From Chitinophaga niabensis (GTDB taxonomy: Bacteria > Bacteroidota > Bacteroidia > Chitinophagales > Chitinophagaceae), in contig NZ_CP154260.1 of NCBI RefSeq assembly GCF_039545795.1, positions 6,453,001 through 6,517,000 of the forward strand: DNA of 64,000 nt, written 5' to 3'. Below, piece by piece: positions 18,926 to 27,052 of the stretch. The position numbers and the translations under genes were made by a program. Below the pieces are notes generated by a model. The model saw only the letters and a program-made list of their open reading frames with translations. It was not told the origin of the DNA and made no database searches. The number at the start of each line of letters is the position of its first letter. The first letter of the stretch is position 1.

Positions 18926-20464
18926 ATGGCTTTACCTAAAGATCCCAGGCAGAAGATGATCAACTTCATGTACCTGGTGCTAACAGCTATGTTAGCTATG
19001 AACGTATCCGCCGAAATTTTGAACGCTTTTGATATCGTTAATGATTCAATCAGAACTTCTAATAATTCTATTGAAAGTAAAAACACTGTTACCTATAAAC
19101 AGTTCGCCAAATTAATGGCATCTGATGCTGCTAAAGTTGGTCCGCTTAATGAAAAAGCAAACAAGGTAAGATCCTTGTCAGCCGCAGCCTATACCTATAT
19201 CGAAAATCTTAAGAATGAAATCATTAAGGAAAGCGGTGGCCTTAATGAACACAAAGAAATAAAAGGAAAGGATAACCTGGACGCGGCAACCCGCGTAATG
19301 GAAAATCAAAAGAAAGGCCCTGCCCTGGAAAAGGAACTGGCCGGCCTGCGCAAGTCTATGCTGGACCTCATCAATCCTAAGGACCGCGCTGCTTTTGAAG
19401 CTAACCTTCCCCTGCAGATCATTGAGCCTCCACAAAAAGGACCAGCTAAGAAAACCTGGACAACCTACCACTTTAACATGGTGCCCAGCATTGCAGCTAT
19501 CACCATCCTTGGTAAGTTCCAGAACGATATCAAGAACTCAGAAGCAATGATCATCGATAAACTGCTGAAAGAAGTATCTGAAGATGACTTCGTTTTCGAT
19601 AAACTGGAAGCATTCGTATCATTGAACTCTAAGAACTTCACTACCGGTCAGACCCTCGAAGCAAAAGTAGTAATGGGTGCTTACAGCAGTACTGTAAACC
19701 CTACTATCATCATCAACGGCCAACCCGTTTCAGCTTCTGAAGGTAAAGGTGTTTACACCACTACTGTAGGCGGCATCGGTGAACACACTATTTCCGGTGT
19801 GGTGGAACTGATCAAACCTAACGGTCAGAAAGTAACAAGCCCTTTCACAGAGACGTATAAAGTTGGTGCATCTGCTACCTCTATCTCTGCTGATAAAATG
19901 AACGTACTGTACATCGCTCTGCAAAACCCCATCACCATTACGGCGGCTGGCGTTCCTGCAGAAAAGATCCAGGCTTCTATCAGCGGCGGCGGTGGTTCTA
20001 TCACCAAAAGAGGCCCCGGTGAGTTTATTGTAACAGTAAGCCAGACCGGTAAAGCCACCATCAATGTTTCTGCAGAAGTAGACGGAAAAGTAAAATCACT
20101 GGATTCAAAAGAATTCCGCGTGAAACAAATTCCTGACCCTGTAATGAAAGTGGGTTTCAACAAAGGATCTACTATGAAAGCGGCAGACTTTAAAGCACAA
20201 GGCGGTCTGCGTGCTGACCTGGAAGACTTCCTGTTTGAAGGCGTGAAATACTCAGTGGTAGGTTACCGTATGGGTATCGATTCAAGAGGCCGTGAGTATG
20301 CAGAAGGTGAATCCACCTCTGAGTACTGGCCTAACAAATCTGATATCCAGGGAGCTATCCGCGCTGCTAAACCAGGTGACCTGATCTACTTTGAGAACAT
20401 TAAAGTAAAAGGTCCTGATGGCAGGGTACGTTCTATGCAGAACTTTAATATCAAGATCAATTAA
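18926..20464 (+). CDS. gldM: GldM/PorM, type IX secretion motor shaft protein
   Basis: Inner-membrane protein of 512 residues with one N-terminal membrane helix (about residues 11-31, in MINFMYLVLTAMLAMNVSAEIL) and a large periplasmic part made of stacked domains. It couples the GldL motor to the GldK/GldN ring. The N terminus MALPKDPRQKMIN is nearly invariant in the family. The GldM C-terminal domain ends with YFENIKVKGPDGRVRSM. Length and order match gldM of other Bacteroidota. It starts 54 nt after gldL and ends 23 nt before gldN. Confidence 0.95.
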   Translation: MALPKDPRQKMINFMYLVLTAMLAMNVSAEILNAFDIVNDSIRTSNNSIESKNTVTYKQFAKLMASDAAKVGPLNEKANKVRSLSAAAYTYIENLKNEIIKESGGLNEHKEIKGKDNLDAATRVMENQKKGPALEKELAGLRKSMLDLINPKDRAAFEANLPLQIIEPPQKGPAKKTWTTYHFNMVPSIAAITILGKFQNDIKNSEAMIIDKLLKEVSEDDFVFDKLEAFVSLNSKNFTTGQTLEAKVVMGAYSSTVNPTIIINGQPVSASEGKGVYTTTVGGIGEHTISGVVELIKPNGQKVTSPFTETYKVGASATSISADKMNVLYIALQNPITITAAGVPAEKIQASISGGGGSITKRGPGEFIVTVSQTGKATINVSAEVDGKVKSLDSKEFRVKQIPDPVMKVGFNKGSTMKAADFKAQGGLRADLEDFLFEGVKYSVVGYRMGIDSRGREYAEGESTSEYWPNKSDIQGAIRAAKPGDLIYFENIKVKGPDGRVRSMQNFNIKIN

Positions 20465-20487
20465 TAACACAAATTAATTACTGGGCT

Positions 20488-21519
20488 ATGCGAGCAGTAA
20501 TATTGAAAAGAATCAGTTGGAGTGCGTTTTTACTGGTAGTTCTGGCTTCTTCTGCGGATGCACAATCCCGCCGGAGAAGAGCAGCTGAGCCTGCAGGTAA
20601 TGCTCCTGCAACGCAACAGAATAACCCACCGGTAACAAACCCGGCAACCGGTAACCCTGTAAACGTGCCTTCGGCACCAGCTACACCTCCCCCTTCTTTA
20701 AGACAGGATGGAGTAGGTACTCCGGTTGATACACCACGTAAATCATTACGCGTGGATGGTGTTTCCGAGAAGAGTCCTATCCGCGACCGTGTGCCCATTA
20801 CATATGATCACATCCGTGAGGACGATAAATTCTGGGAAAAACAGATCTGGCAAGTGATAGACGTGCGGGAAAAAATGAACATTCCCTTCCAGTACAACGT
20901 GGAAGATGAGAATGGCACCAACCAACTGCTCATCAATATCCTGCTCAATTCCATTAAAAATAAGGAAGTAGAAGCCTTCAGCCCTATCGATGACCGTTTC
21001 AGCACTGTGATGCCTTACCAGGAGATCATGACCCGCCTGACCGGAGAAGTAAGGACTGTAAGAAGTATCGACCCTGTAACCGGGGAAGAGAAAATGGTGG
21101 AAACCAGGGATGAATTCAACCCTGAAACCATCAAGCAATACAAGATCAAGGAAGTTTGGGTTTTCGACCGTGAAGCATCTGCACTGAAAGTACGTATCCT
21201 GGGTATCGCTCCCATGGTGTCCCGTATCAATGATGATGGTTCTATCCGTGCATCCATTCCGCTGTTCTGGGTTTACTACCCTGACCTGCGTCCCGTTCTG
21301 GCCAAGTATGATGTGTACAATCAAAACAACGATGCATCTACGATGACCTGGGAAGACCTCTTTGAAATGCGCTTCTTCTCCAGCTTTGTGGTAAAAGAAA
21401 AGAATGCTTACAACCGTGAGATCCAGCACTACATCAAAGATGGTGTAATGCGTCTCCTGGAAGGGCAGGCTATCAAAGACAAGATCTTCAACAAAGAACA
21501 GGACTTGTGGCAGTATTGA
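20488..21519 (+). CDS. gldN: GldN/PorN, type IX secretion ring protein
   Basis: Periplasmic partner of GldK, 343 residues. A signal peptide ends near SSADAQ, followed by an Arg-rich patch and a Pro/Ala/Asn-rich linker (about residues 35-75). Then comes the conserved GldN domain, starting at DRVPITYDHIREDDKFWEK and including WQVIDVREKMNIPF and IFNKEQDLWQY at the C terminus. It is the last gene of gldKLMN and is followed by a terminator 36 nt downstream. The low-complexity linker is longer than the structured core needs and probably flexible. Confidence 0.95.
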   Translation: MRAVILKRISWSAFLLVVLASSADAQSRRRRAAEPAGNAPATQQNNPPVTNPATGNPVNVPSAPATPPPSLRQDGVGTPVDTPRKSLRVDGVSEKSPIRDRVPITYDHIREDDKFWEKQIWQVIDVREKMNIPFQYNVEDENGTNQLLINILLNSIKNKEVEAFSPIDDRFSTVMPYQEIMTRLTGEVRTVRSIDPVTGEEKMVETRDEFNPETIKQYKIKEVWVFDREASALKVRILGIAPMVSRINDDGSIRASIPLFWVYYPDLRPVLAKYDVYNQNNDASTMTWEDLFEMRFFSSFVVKEKNAYNREIQHYIKDGVMRLLEGQAIKDKIFNKEQDLWQY

Positions 21520-21555
21520 TCTGTTAACAACGTTCAAATCCTTCGAACAATAATG

Positions 21556-21590
21556 AAAAACTGCCTTCCTTCATGGGAGGCAGTTTTTTT
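21556..21590 (+). terminator. intrinsic terminator of gldKLMN
   Basis: Stem CTGCCTTCC (21561-21569) pairs with GGGAGGCAG (21575-21583), with one G-T pair, and is extended by flanking A and T runs. The T-run is seven bases long. Confidence 0.85.
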
Positions 21591-21606
21591 ATGATATCTT
21601 GTGCAC

Positions 21607-22179
21607 ATGCAAGCGCTGCGGACCACTATAAATGCTGTTGTTCCTCTCCCTGATGAAGAATGGGAGGCATTGATCACCTGCTGGCAACCCATGAATGCCA
21701 AGCGCAAAACAGTACTTACAGCAGCAGGAGACACAGAACGTTATTTGTATTATGTACTGGAAGGTGTGCAACGCGCCTTCTGCCTGGATGAAGGGCAAAA
21801 GGATGCAACACTTATCTTTTCCTACACCGGTTCCTTTTCTGGCATCATAGATTCCTACTTTTTACAGCAGCCTTCCCGTTACTACCTGGAGACACTTACA
21901 AAAAGCGCCTTTTTAAGGCTCTCTTTCGCTGATCTCTCCCGTTTGATGCAGGAGTATCCCCTGATAGCACAATGGGTGCATATCAGCACCGTACATGCAA
22001 TGGCCGGTCTGATGGAACGGCATATTGAAACACTCACCCTGGGTGCGGAACAAAAGTTCCGCCGTTTACTGTCCCGCAGCCCCCATGTTTTACAGCTGAT
22101 ACCACATAAATACCTGGCATCCTACTTGGGAATAGATCCCGCTACTTTCAGCAAGCTCATGGGAGCAGTTCGCATATAA
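21607..22179 (+). CDS. Crp/Fnr-family transcriptional regulator
   Basis: Protein of 190 residues with a cyclic-nucleotide-binding-like beta barrel (about residues 20-110: KRKTVLTAAGDTERYLYYVLEGVQRAF) and a long dimer helix. A short helix-turn-helix closes the protein (HKYLASYLGIDPATFSKLM), a form common in Bacteroidota. The effector is unknown, as the residues that bind cAMP in E. coli Crp are not evident. ATG 21607 is preferred to GTG 21601, because the GTG overlaps a TATCTTG promoter-like box at 21595-21601. It lies alone behind the gldN terminator and before a DinB-like gene. Confidence 0.85.
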   Translation: MQALRTTINAVVPLPDEEWEALITCWQPMNAKRKTVLTAAGDTERYLYYVLEGVQRAFCLDEGQKDATLIFSYTGSFSGIIDSYFLQQPSRYYLETLTKSAFLRLSFADLSRLMQEYPLIAQWVHISTVHAMAGLMERHIETLTLGAEQKFRRLLSRSPHVLQLIPHKYLASYLGIDPATFSKLMGAVRI

Positions 22180-22249
22180 ATCTTTGCCTGCATCAAGATT
22201 TCCAATAATTGCAAGGCGTAATTTTGTAACCGGATCTAAACAATACATT

Positions 22250-22876
22250 ATGCCCACATTTAACGCTGCCAATTTATTACAGGACCTTAGTAACGACGTG
22301 AACAATCTGTTGCATGTGATGCGTACACGCATAGAGCATCAACCCCATGCCGTATTATTGCAGCAACCTGCTCCCGGTAGCTGGAGTGTGATCCAATGCC
22401 TTGATCACCTCAACAGCTATGGCCATTATTACCTGCCTCAATTGCATAAAGTGATCAGTAAAGGAGAGCAGCAACGCATTCCCGCAAAACCATTATTCAA
22501 AAGCGGCTGGTTAGGAAACTACTTTACCAATCTTATGCAACCCAAGCCAGACGGTGCTTTGCGGTCACGTATGCAGGCACCTCAGGGATATCGCCCTGTG
22601 CAGCAACCGGATGCAGCATTGGTAATAAAAGAATTTATTTTGCAGCAGGAACAGATGCTGGAATTACTGCATCGCGCAGAAGCCACTGATATCGGGCATT
22701 TCCGCGTTCCCACTTCACTAACACGTTTCATTAAAATGTCCGCCGGCGATACTTTCAGGTTTCTCATTGCACATCAGCAACGGCACATGTTACAGGCACT
22801 TCGTGCCATGCTTGCTTATGGTGGCGGAGGCTTCACTGCGGTATCTATGCAGTACCTGACAGGGAATGTTGGTTAA
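22250..22876 (+). CDS. DinB-family protein
   Basis: Protein of 208 residues resembling the DinB/YfiT superfamily, four-helix bundles that often bind a metal with three His. Candidate ligands are His in CLDHLNSYGHYY and in AHQQRHMLQAL near the C terminus, in the usual family positions. The biochemical role is unknown; some members are thiol transferases. ATG 22250 is chosen because it follows a TAATTTTG box at 22219-22226; a start at 22184 would place that box inside the gene. It may share regulation with the preceding Crp-like gene, though a box between them argues for separate transcription. Confidence 0.8.
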   Translation: MPTFNAANLLQDLSNDVNNLLHVMRTRIEHQPHAVLLQQPAPGSWSVIQCLDHLNSYGHYYLPQLHKVISKGEQQRIPAKPLFKSGWLGNYFTNLMQPKPDGALRSRMQAPQGYRPVQQPDAALVIKEFILQQEQMLELLHRAEATDIGHFRVPTSLTRFIKMSAGDTFRFLIAHQQRHMLQALRAMLAYGGGGFTAVSMQYLTGNVG

Positions 22877-23160
22877 CGGCTACTGCTGTTAGAAAAATCT
22901 CTGCAAACCTTTATTGGGAGAAGGTTTTGTGGCTGTTACTATTTTTCACCGATAACAAATTCTTAACAAATGTTATACGAGGCGAATCCTACTTTAGTAA
23001 GCGGAAGGAGGGGTAGAAATAGTGCTGAAAACAACACCGCCGAATCTTCCGGTCGTCACCGGAATTCAAAAATAAATCTGTGTCTTTTAATGGTTAACTT
23101 GGGGAAAGGAGCCTGGTTCTCAAACCGGGCTCTCTCATTAACGTAAGTGCCAGTTTCTTA
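22877..23160. other. intergenic region with two hairpins, convergent to uvrC
   Basis: 284 nt between the stop codons of two convergent genes. Hairpin 1 is TTCCGGT-CGTC-ACCGGAA at 23047-23064, extended by a few outer pairs. Hairpin 2 is GAGCCTGGTT-CTCA-AACCGGGCTC at 23109-23132, 10 bp with one G-T pair. Neither has a clear T-run on either strand, so they may be weak terminators or parts of a small RNA. I could not match the region to tmRNA, RNase P RNA, SRP RNA or 6S RNA. Confidence 0.5.
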
Positions 23161-24969
23161 TTATTCCTTTTCATGAAAATGTTCCCAGATCAGCTGTGCT
23201 TTCTTTTGACCCACTTCCCTCACTAATTCTTCCATCGTAGCCTGCTTCACTTTATTAACGGAACGGAACGTCTGTAATAGTTGCGTGGCCGTACTTTCAC
23301 CAATGCCCTTGATCTCTTCCAGTTCATTCTTGAAAGTGCCTTTACTTCTTTTTAAACGATGGAAAGTAATACCGAAACGGTGTACCTCATCCCGGATGCG
23401 GCGGATCAATTTGAGGCTTTCACTATCATAAGGAAGTTTAATACTCTCTTTGTCTCCCGGGAAAAAGATCTCTTCTTCATTTTTCGCAAGGCCCACCACC
23501 GTCATGCTTCCGATCAGGTTTAATTTATTGATGCTGTCCATAGCCGCGCCCAGCTGACCTTTACCACCATCTATGATCACCAGTTGTGGTAAAGGCTGTT
23601 GTTCTGCCAGTAAACGATTGTAACGGCGGTACACTACTTCAGACATAGAGGCGAAGTCGTTAATACCTTCCACCGTTTTGATATTGAAGTGGCGGTAATC
23701 TTTTTTGGAAGCCACACCATCTTTAAATACCACACAGGCGGAAACCGGGTAACTGCCCTGGAAGTTAGAGTTATCGAAACACTCGATATGTAAGGGAAGG
23801 TCCTGCAGTTCAAGATCTGCCTGCAACTGGTACAGTACTTTCTTCCGTTCCATATCACTTTTCCCTTCCAGCTGCAACATCTTTTTCTTCTTCAGTTCCT
23901 CCGTGAAATAGTTAACGTTTTTGGTAGAAAGGTCCAGTAGTTTCTTTTTATCTCCTCCTTTGGGAATGGTGACAGTAATACCTTCCTCCGGAAACTCAAC
24001 CGCAAAGGGCAGGATGATCTCCCTGGCAAGGCTCTGGAAAGCTTCGCGAAGGTAAGCAATGGCATAAGCCATCACTTCTTCATCTGATTCTTCCAGTTTC
24101 TTTTCCAGCGTTACTGTTTTAGTATCTACAATGGTACCATTCAGTACGCGCAGGTAATTTACATAGGCAAAGTTGCCTTCACTGAGGATGGTGAACACAT
24201 CTACATTGCCAACTGTTGCGCTTACAATGGCAGAGCGTGCTTTATAAGCCTGGAGGCCTTCAATCTTCTTGCGTTCTATTTCCGCTTTCTCAAATTCCAT
24301 GTTGGCCGCATGCTCCTGCATGCGTGTGCGGAAAATATTGAGAACGGGTGTGAGGTTTCCCCGCAGTATTTCTTTCACCTGCTGTAACCCTTCCCGGTAA
24401 TCTTCTTCTGTCTGCAATCCTTCACAAGGCCCTTTGCAGTTGCCCAGATGATATTCCAGGCACACCTTCATTTTACCTTTCTGGATGTTCTGCTGGCTGA
24501 GGTTGAGGTTGCAGGTACGCAAGGGAATACTGTTCTTGATCAGCTCCAGCACTTCGCGCACACGGCCTACAGAAGTAAAAGGGCCAAGGTATTCAGAGCC
24601 ATCGCGGATAATGCGGCGGGTCAGGAAAATACGTGGGTAAGGTTCATGTTTGATAACAATGAAAGGGTAACTTTTATCATCCTTCAGGTTAATGTTGTAT
24701 TTGGGCTGGAACTGTTTGATCAGTGAGTTTTCCAGCAAAAAGGCATCCTGTTCGGAATCAACGATCGTAAACTCTATGTGGTGGATTGTTTCTACCAGTT
24801 TACGTGTTTTATAGTTATCGTGGTTTTTAACAAAATAAGAACTCACCCTTTTACGCAGGCTTTTGGCCTTGCCGATATAGAGTAGTTCGCCGTCTGACCC
24901 AAAATATTTGTAAATACCGGCATCCGTAGGTAAAGTATGTGCTACCTGTTGAAATTCCGCTGCTGTCAT
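23161..24969 (-). CDS. uvrC: excinuclease ABC subunit C
   Basis: Nuclease subunit of nucleotide excision repair, 602 residues. It cuts the damaged strand on both sides of the lesion after UvrA/UvrB recognition. The N-terminal GIY-YIG domain is seen as DAGIYKYFGSDGELLYIGKA. A Cys-containing stretch with CLEYHLGNCKGPCEG follows, then the UVR motif (NMEFEKAEIERKKIEGLQ), the RNase H-like endonuclease domain (HIECFDNSNFQGSYPVS, VIIDGGKGQL) and a C-terminal helix-hairpin-helix region (LEEIKGIGESTATQLL). Its ATG overlaps the TGA of the upstream lipoprotein gene by 4 nt, so translation is probably coupled. Confidence 0.97.
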   Translation of the reverse strand: MTAAEFQQVAHTLPTDAGIYKYFGSDGELLYIGKAKSLRKRVSSYFVKNHDNYKTRKLVETIHHIEFTIVDSEQDAFLLENSLIKQFQPKYNINLKDDKSYPFIVIKHEPYPRIFLTRRIIRDGSEYLGPFTSVGRVREVLELIKNSIPLRTCNLNLSQQNIQKGKMKVCLEYHLGNCKGPCEGLQTEEDYREGLQQVKEILRGNLTPVLNIFRTRMQEHAANMEFEKAEIERKKIEGLQAYKARSAIVSATVGNVDVFTILSEGNFAYVNYLRVLNGTIVDTKTVTLEKKLEESDEEVMAYAIAYLREAFQSLAREIILPFAVEFPEEGITVTIPKGGDKKKLLDLSTKNVNYFTEELKKKKMLQLEGKSDMERKKVLYQLQADLELQDLPLHIECFDNSNFQGSYPVSACVVFKDGVASKKDYRHFNIKTVEGINDFASMSEVVYRRYNRLLAEQQPLPQLVIIDGGKGQLGAAMDSINKLNLIGSMTVVGLAKNEEEIFFPGDKESIKLPYDSESLKLIRRIRDEVHRFGITFHRLKRSKGTFKNELEEIKGIGESTATQLLQTFRSVNKVKQATMEELVREVGQKKAQLIWEHFHEKE

Positions 24970-25541
24970 ATCTTATGCGTTGAAGGATGGAAGAATGTTT
25001 GTACTTCCATGTTCTCCGGTTTCATGAAAACGATCTTTTGATAAGTGATCACTCTTAACTGCTTATTGCGTTCATAAAATACTTCCTGCCGGTACTCATA
25101 TACGAGGTTGGAAGTATGGGAAGTGGCATGGGCGGTTTTGATATAACCTTGTTTGTCCACATCCAGGATCAGCTGGTAAGGGCGGGTTTGTTTGCCTTTG
25201 GAAAGAAAGATGAAAGTGGTGTCTGCTCCTAACTGGTCAGCAATGGTATCCCGGGAATAGGCATCTGACAGGGAAGTTTTGCTGATATCTGCATCCATCA
25301 ATGGCCGGAACAGGGTTTCAAGTGCTATGCCCTCCTTTGTTTTCACAGAATCTGTGACACCATTGAGCCGCACGACCTTTGTCATTTGCATCTGCTGTTC
25401 CTTTAAACGGGCAATTTCTTCCAGGCAATAATTGCCAAGTGCGCGGTAACTGGTGTCTTTTGCTGTGATAGCCGGTTTCTCCTGCTGAAGATTACAACCT
25501 GCTGCCATGCCAATTAACATACACAATAACAATGGTCTCAT
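24966..25541 (-). CDS. lipoprotein of unknown function, coupled to uvrC
   Basis: Protein of 191 residues not assigned to a named family. ATG 25541 opens a lipoprotein signal peptide (MRPLLLCMLIGMAAGC, lipobox MAAGC); a start at 25577 would bury it. The mature part is hydrophilic, with DTSYRALGNYCLEEIARLKEQQMQM and a beta-rich C-terminal half (FIFLSKGKQTRPYQLILDV). It overlaps uvrC by ATGA, an odd pairing of an envelope lipoprotein with a DNA-repair gene. A TAAATTTG box ends 5 nt before the ATG. The call is secure as a gene but not as a function. Confidence 0.75.
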   Translation of the reverse strand: MRPLLLCMLIGMAAGCNLQQEKPAITAKDTSYRALGNYCLEEIARLKEQQMQMTKVVRLNGVTDSVKTKEGIALETLFRPLMDADISKTSLSDAYSRDTIADQLGADTTFIFLSKGKQTRPYQLILDVDKQGYIKTAHATSHTSNLVYEYRQEVFYERNKQLRVITYQKIVFMKPENMEVQTFFHPSTHKI

Positions 25542-25577
25542 GTCAGCAAATTTAATGGTGAATCCACAATCCCCCAT

Positions 25578-25608
25578 AAAAAAATAATGCGCCGTGAAAA
25601 CGGCGCAT
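25578..25608 (-). terminator. intrinsic terminator after the LVIVD-repeat gene
   Basis: On the minus strand a perfect 9-bp stem (ATGCGCCGT at 25587-25595 with ACGGCGCAT at 25600-25608) with a four-base loop is followed by a T-rich tail. The tail is the A-run at 25578-25584 on the plus strand. It lies 54 nt after the stop codon of the gene at 25662. Confidence 0.85.
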
Positions 25609-25661
25609 CTGATGCATGAGCAAATCTGTCGAGAGCACTAAAATTTTCAACTATGTAGAAA

Positions 25662-26933
25662 CTAGCGTTTTTTGATACTGATTTTGCTGAGTAATACCGG
25701 GTTGTTCATGGCGGAGTAATCATATTGATATACTCCATCCGCCGCACTTACCAGCAGGTTTTTGTCACTATAAGGGATCACATCGTAGGTGGTCAGGCCT
25801 TCTATGAGCCTGGTGGTGCTGATAGAAGCGAAGTCTGTACCCTGCATGAACCTCAATCCAAATGTGCCTTCGCAGATGAACAGCTTGCCATTGCTTACGC
25901 CCAGGCCATACGGATTCTTCATCTGGTAGCTGGCCAGTTTAACCGGCTGGTCTACATTGGACACATCAAAAACCTGTAACTCATTAATACTACCACCGCA
26001 GGCCGCGCCGCTCCTTACTGTTACATAAGCTTTTGTTCCTTCCACCACCACCGGATCACAGGCCCTGAAGTGAGTTGCCGTAGAGCGTTTCTTCGGAGCT
26101 GCCGGATCGATGATGTCATAAATATGCATGGCGTTCATGCTGCCGATGAAAAGATATTCCCCATATGGGAAGATGGTTTCAATGCTTCCGCCTGGTATAT
26201 TTTGTTCCCCTTTGTGAACCGGATTGGCTGCATTACTGATATCGAATGCTTTCAGCTGGCTCCAGTTAACGGTGTATAAATAATCTTTTGCAATAGTGAA
26301 ACGCGCCATGGAACCACCTTTTCCTGTTCCTCCGCTCGCTTTATAAGCAGCTGAGTTCAGACTGTAACCTGCCATGTCATATACCAGGTATTCATCTTTT
26401 TTCGCACATTCACACTCATAAGTAGTATCCCTGGTGGTATAACCTACTACAATGCTATCGTTGTTCCGGACAGACTGGCCCATCATTAACCCTGCTGAAT
26501 TGATCGGGTAATTGATGATATTATCCAGTTTTTTAACGAACGAGATATGAAGCGGGTCGAGGATATTGAATACAACGAGGTCCGCATAACTGTCTGCATA
26601 TAAAGTATTCCCTTTGATAGCGATGTCCACATTTCCCCGGATGTTCAGGAACGCTACATTCTTCGGCTCCCGGGGATTGCTGTTGTCTATGACGTGGATC
26701 CCTTTCTGCATCTCATTTACAAAGATGTACTGGTCTTTTACGTAGATCTTGCCCGGAGTGCCTACTTCCTGCGGCGCTTCTGATTTTACGCTTGCCCAAT
26801 AATCTGCTTTCGCCATAATAACCGGCGTATAAATAGTTGTGGTGGTGATCCTGCTGCACTTTTCCTTAACACATCCACTAAAAGCCAGAATTCCGGCTAT
26901 TATAACGGGGAGTTTAAACAGCATGGTACGCAT
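25662..26933 (-). CDS. LVIVD-repeat lipoprotein
   Basis: Surface or periplasmic lipoprotein of about 423 residues. The signal peptide ends in the lipobox FSGC. The rest looks like a beta-propeller of repeats of the LVIVD type, with recurring strands such as GIHVIDNSNPREPKNVAFL, LKAFDISNAANPVHKG, MHIYDIIDPAAPKK and LQVFDVSNVDQPVKLASY, each ending in a D-x-S/I-x-P turn. No catalytic residues are recognised. ATG 26933 is used; ATG 26924 also gives a good signal. A gpmI terminator lies just upstream, so it is probably transcribed separately. Confidence 0.85.
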   Translation of the reverse strand: MRTMLFKLPVIIAGILAFSGCVKEKCSRITTTTIYTPVIMAKADYWASVKSEAPQEVGTPGKIYVKDQYIFVNEMQKGIHVIDNSNPREPKNVAFLNIRGNVDIAIKGNTLYADSYADLVVFNILDPLHISFVKKLDNIINYPINSAGLMMGQSVRNNDSIVVGYTTRDTTYECECAKKDEYLVYDMAGYSLNSAAYKASGGTGKGGSMARFTIAKDYLYTVNWSQLKAFDISNAANPVHKGEQNIPGGSIETIFPYGEYLFIGSMNAMHIYDIIDPAAPKKRSTATHFRACDPVVVEGTKAYVTVRSGAACGGSINELQVFDVSNVDQPVKLASYQMKNPYGLGVSNGKLFICEGTFGLRFMQGTDFASISTTRLIEGLTTYDVIPYSDKNLLVSAADGVYQYDYSAMNNPVLLSKISIKKR

Positions 26934-26990
26934 AGGGGGATGAATTTGAAAGTAAAACGGGGCGGGGGAGAGAAAAGTTACAGGGGGACT

Positions 26991-27032
26991 AAAATATAAA
27001 GAGTTGAGTTGCAACTGACAGCAACTCAACTC
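26991..27032 (-). terminator. intrinsic terminator after gpmI
   Basis: Perfect 12-bp stem GAGTTGAGTTGC (27001-27012) with GCAACTCAACTC (27021-27032). On the minus strand it is followed by the T-rich complement of 26991-27000. It lies 20 nt after the gpmI stop codon. Confidence 0.8.
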
Positions 27033-27052
27033 TTCTTGATAAGAATATGATT

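Noticed and set aside
20746..21537. A 263-codon open frame on the minus strand opposite gldN
   Set aside because: Antisense to gldN, composition rich in His, Phe and Val without family features.
22877..23160. tmRNA, RNase P RNA or SRP RNA in the intergenic region
   Set aside because: None of the conserved cores of these RNAs is present; only two simple hairpins are seen.
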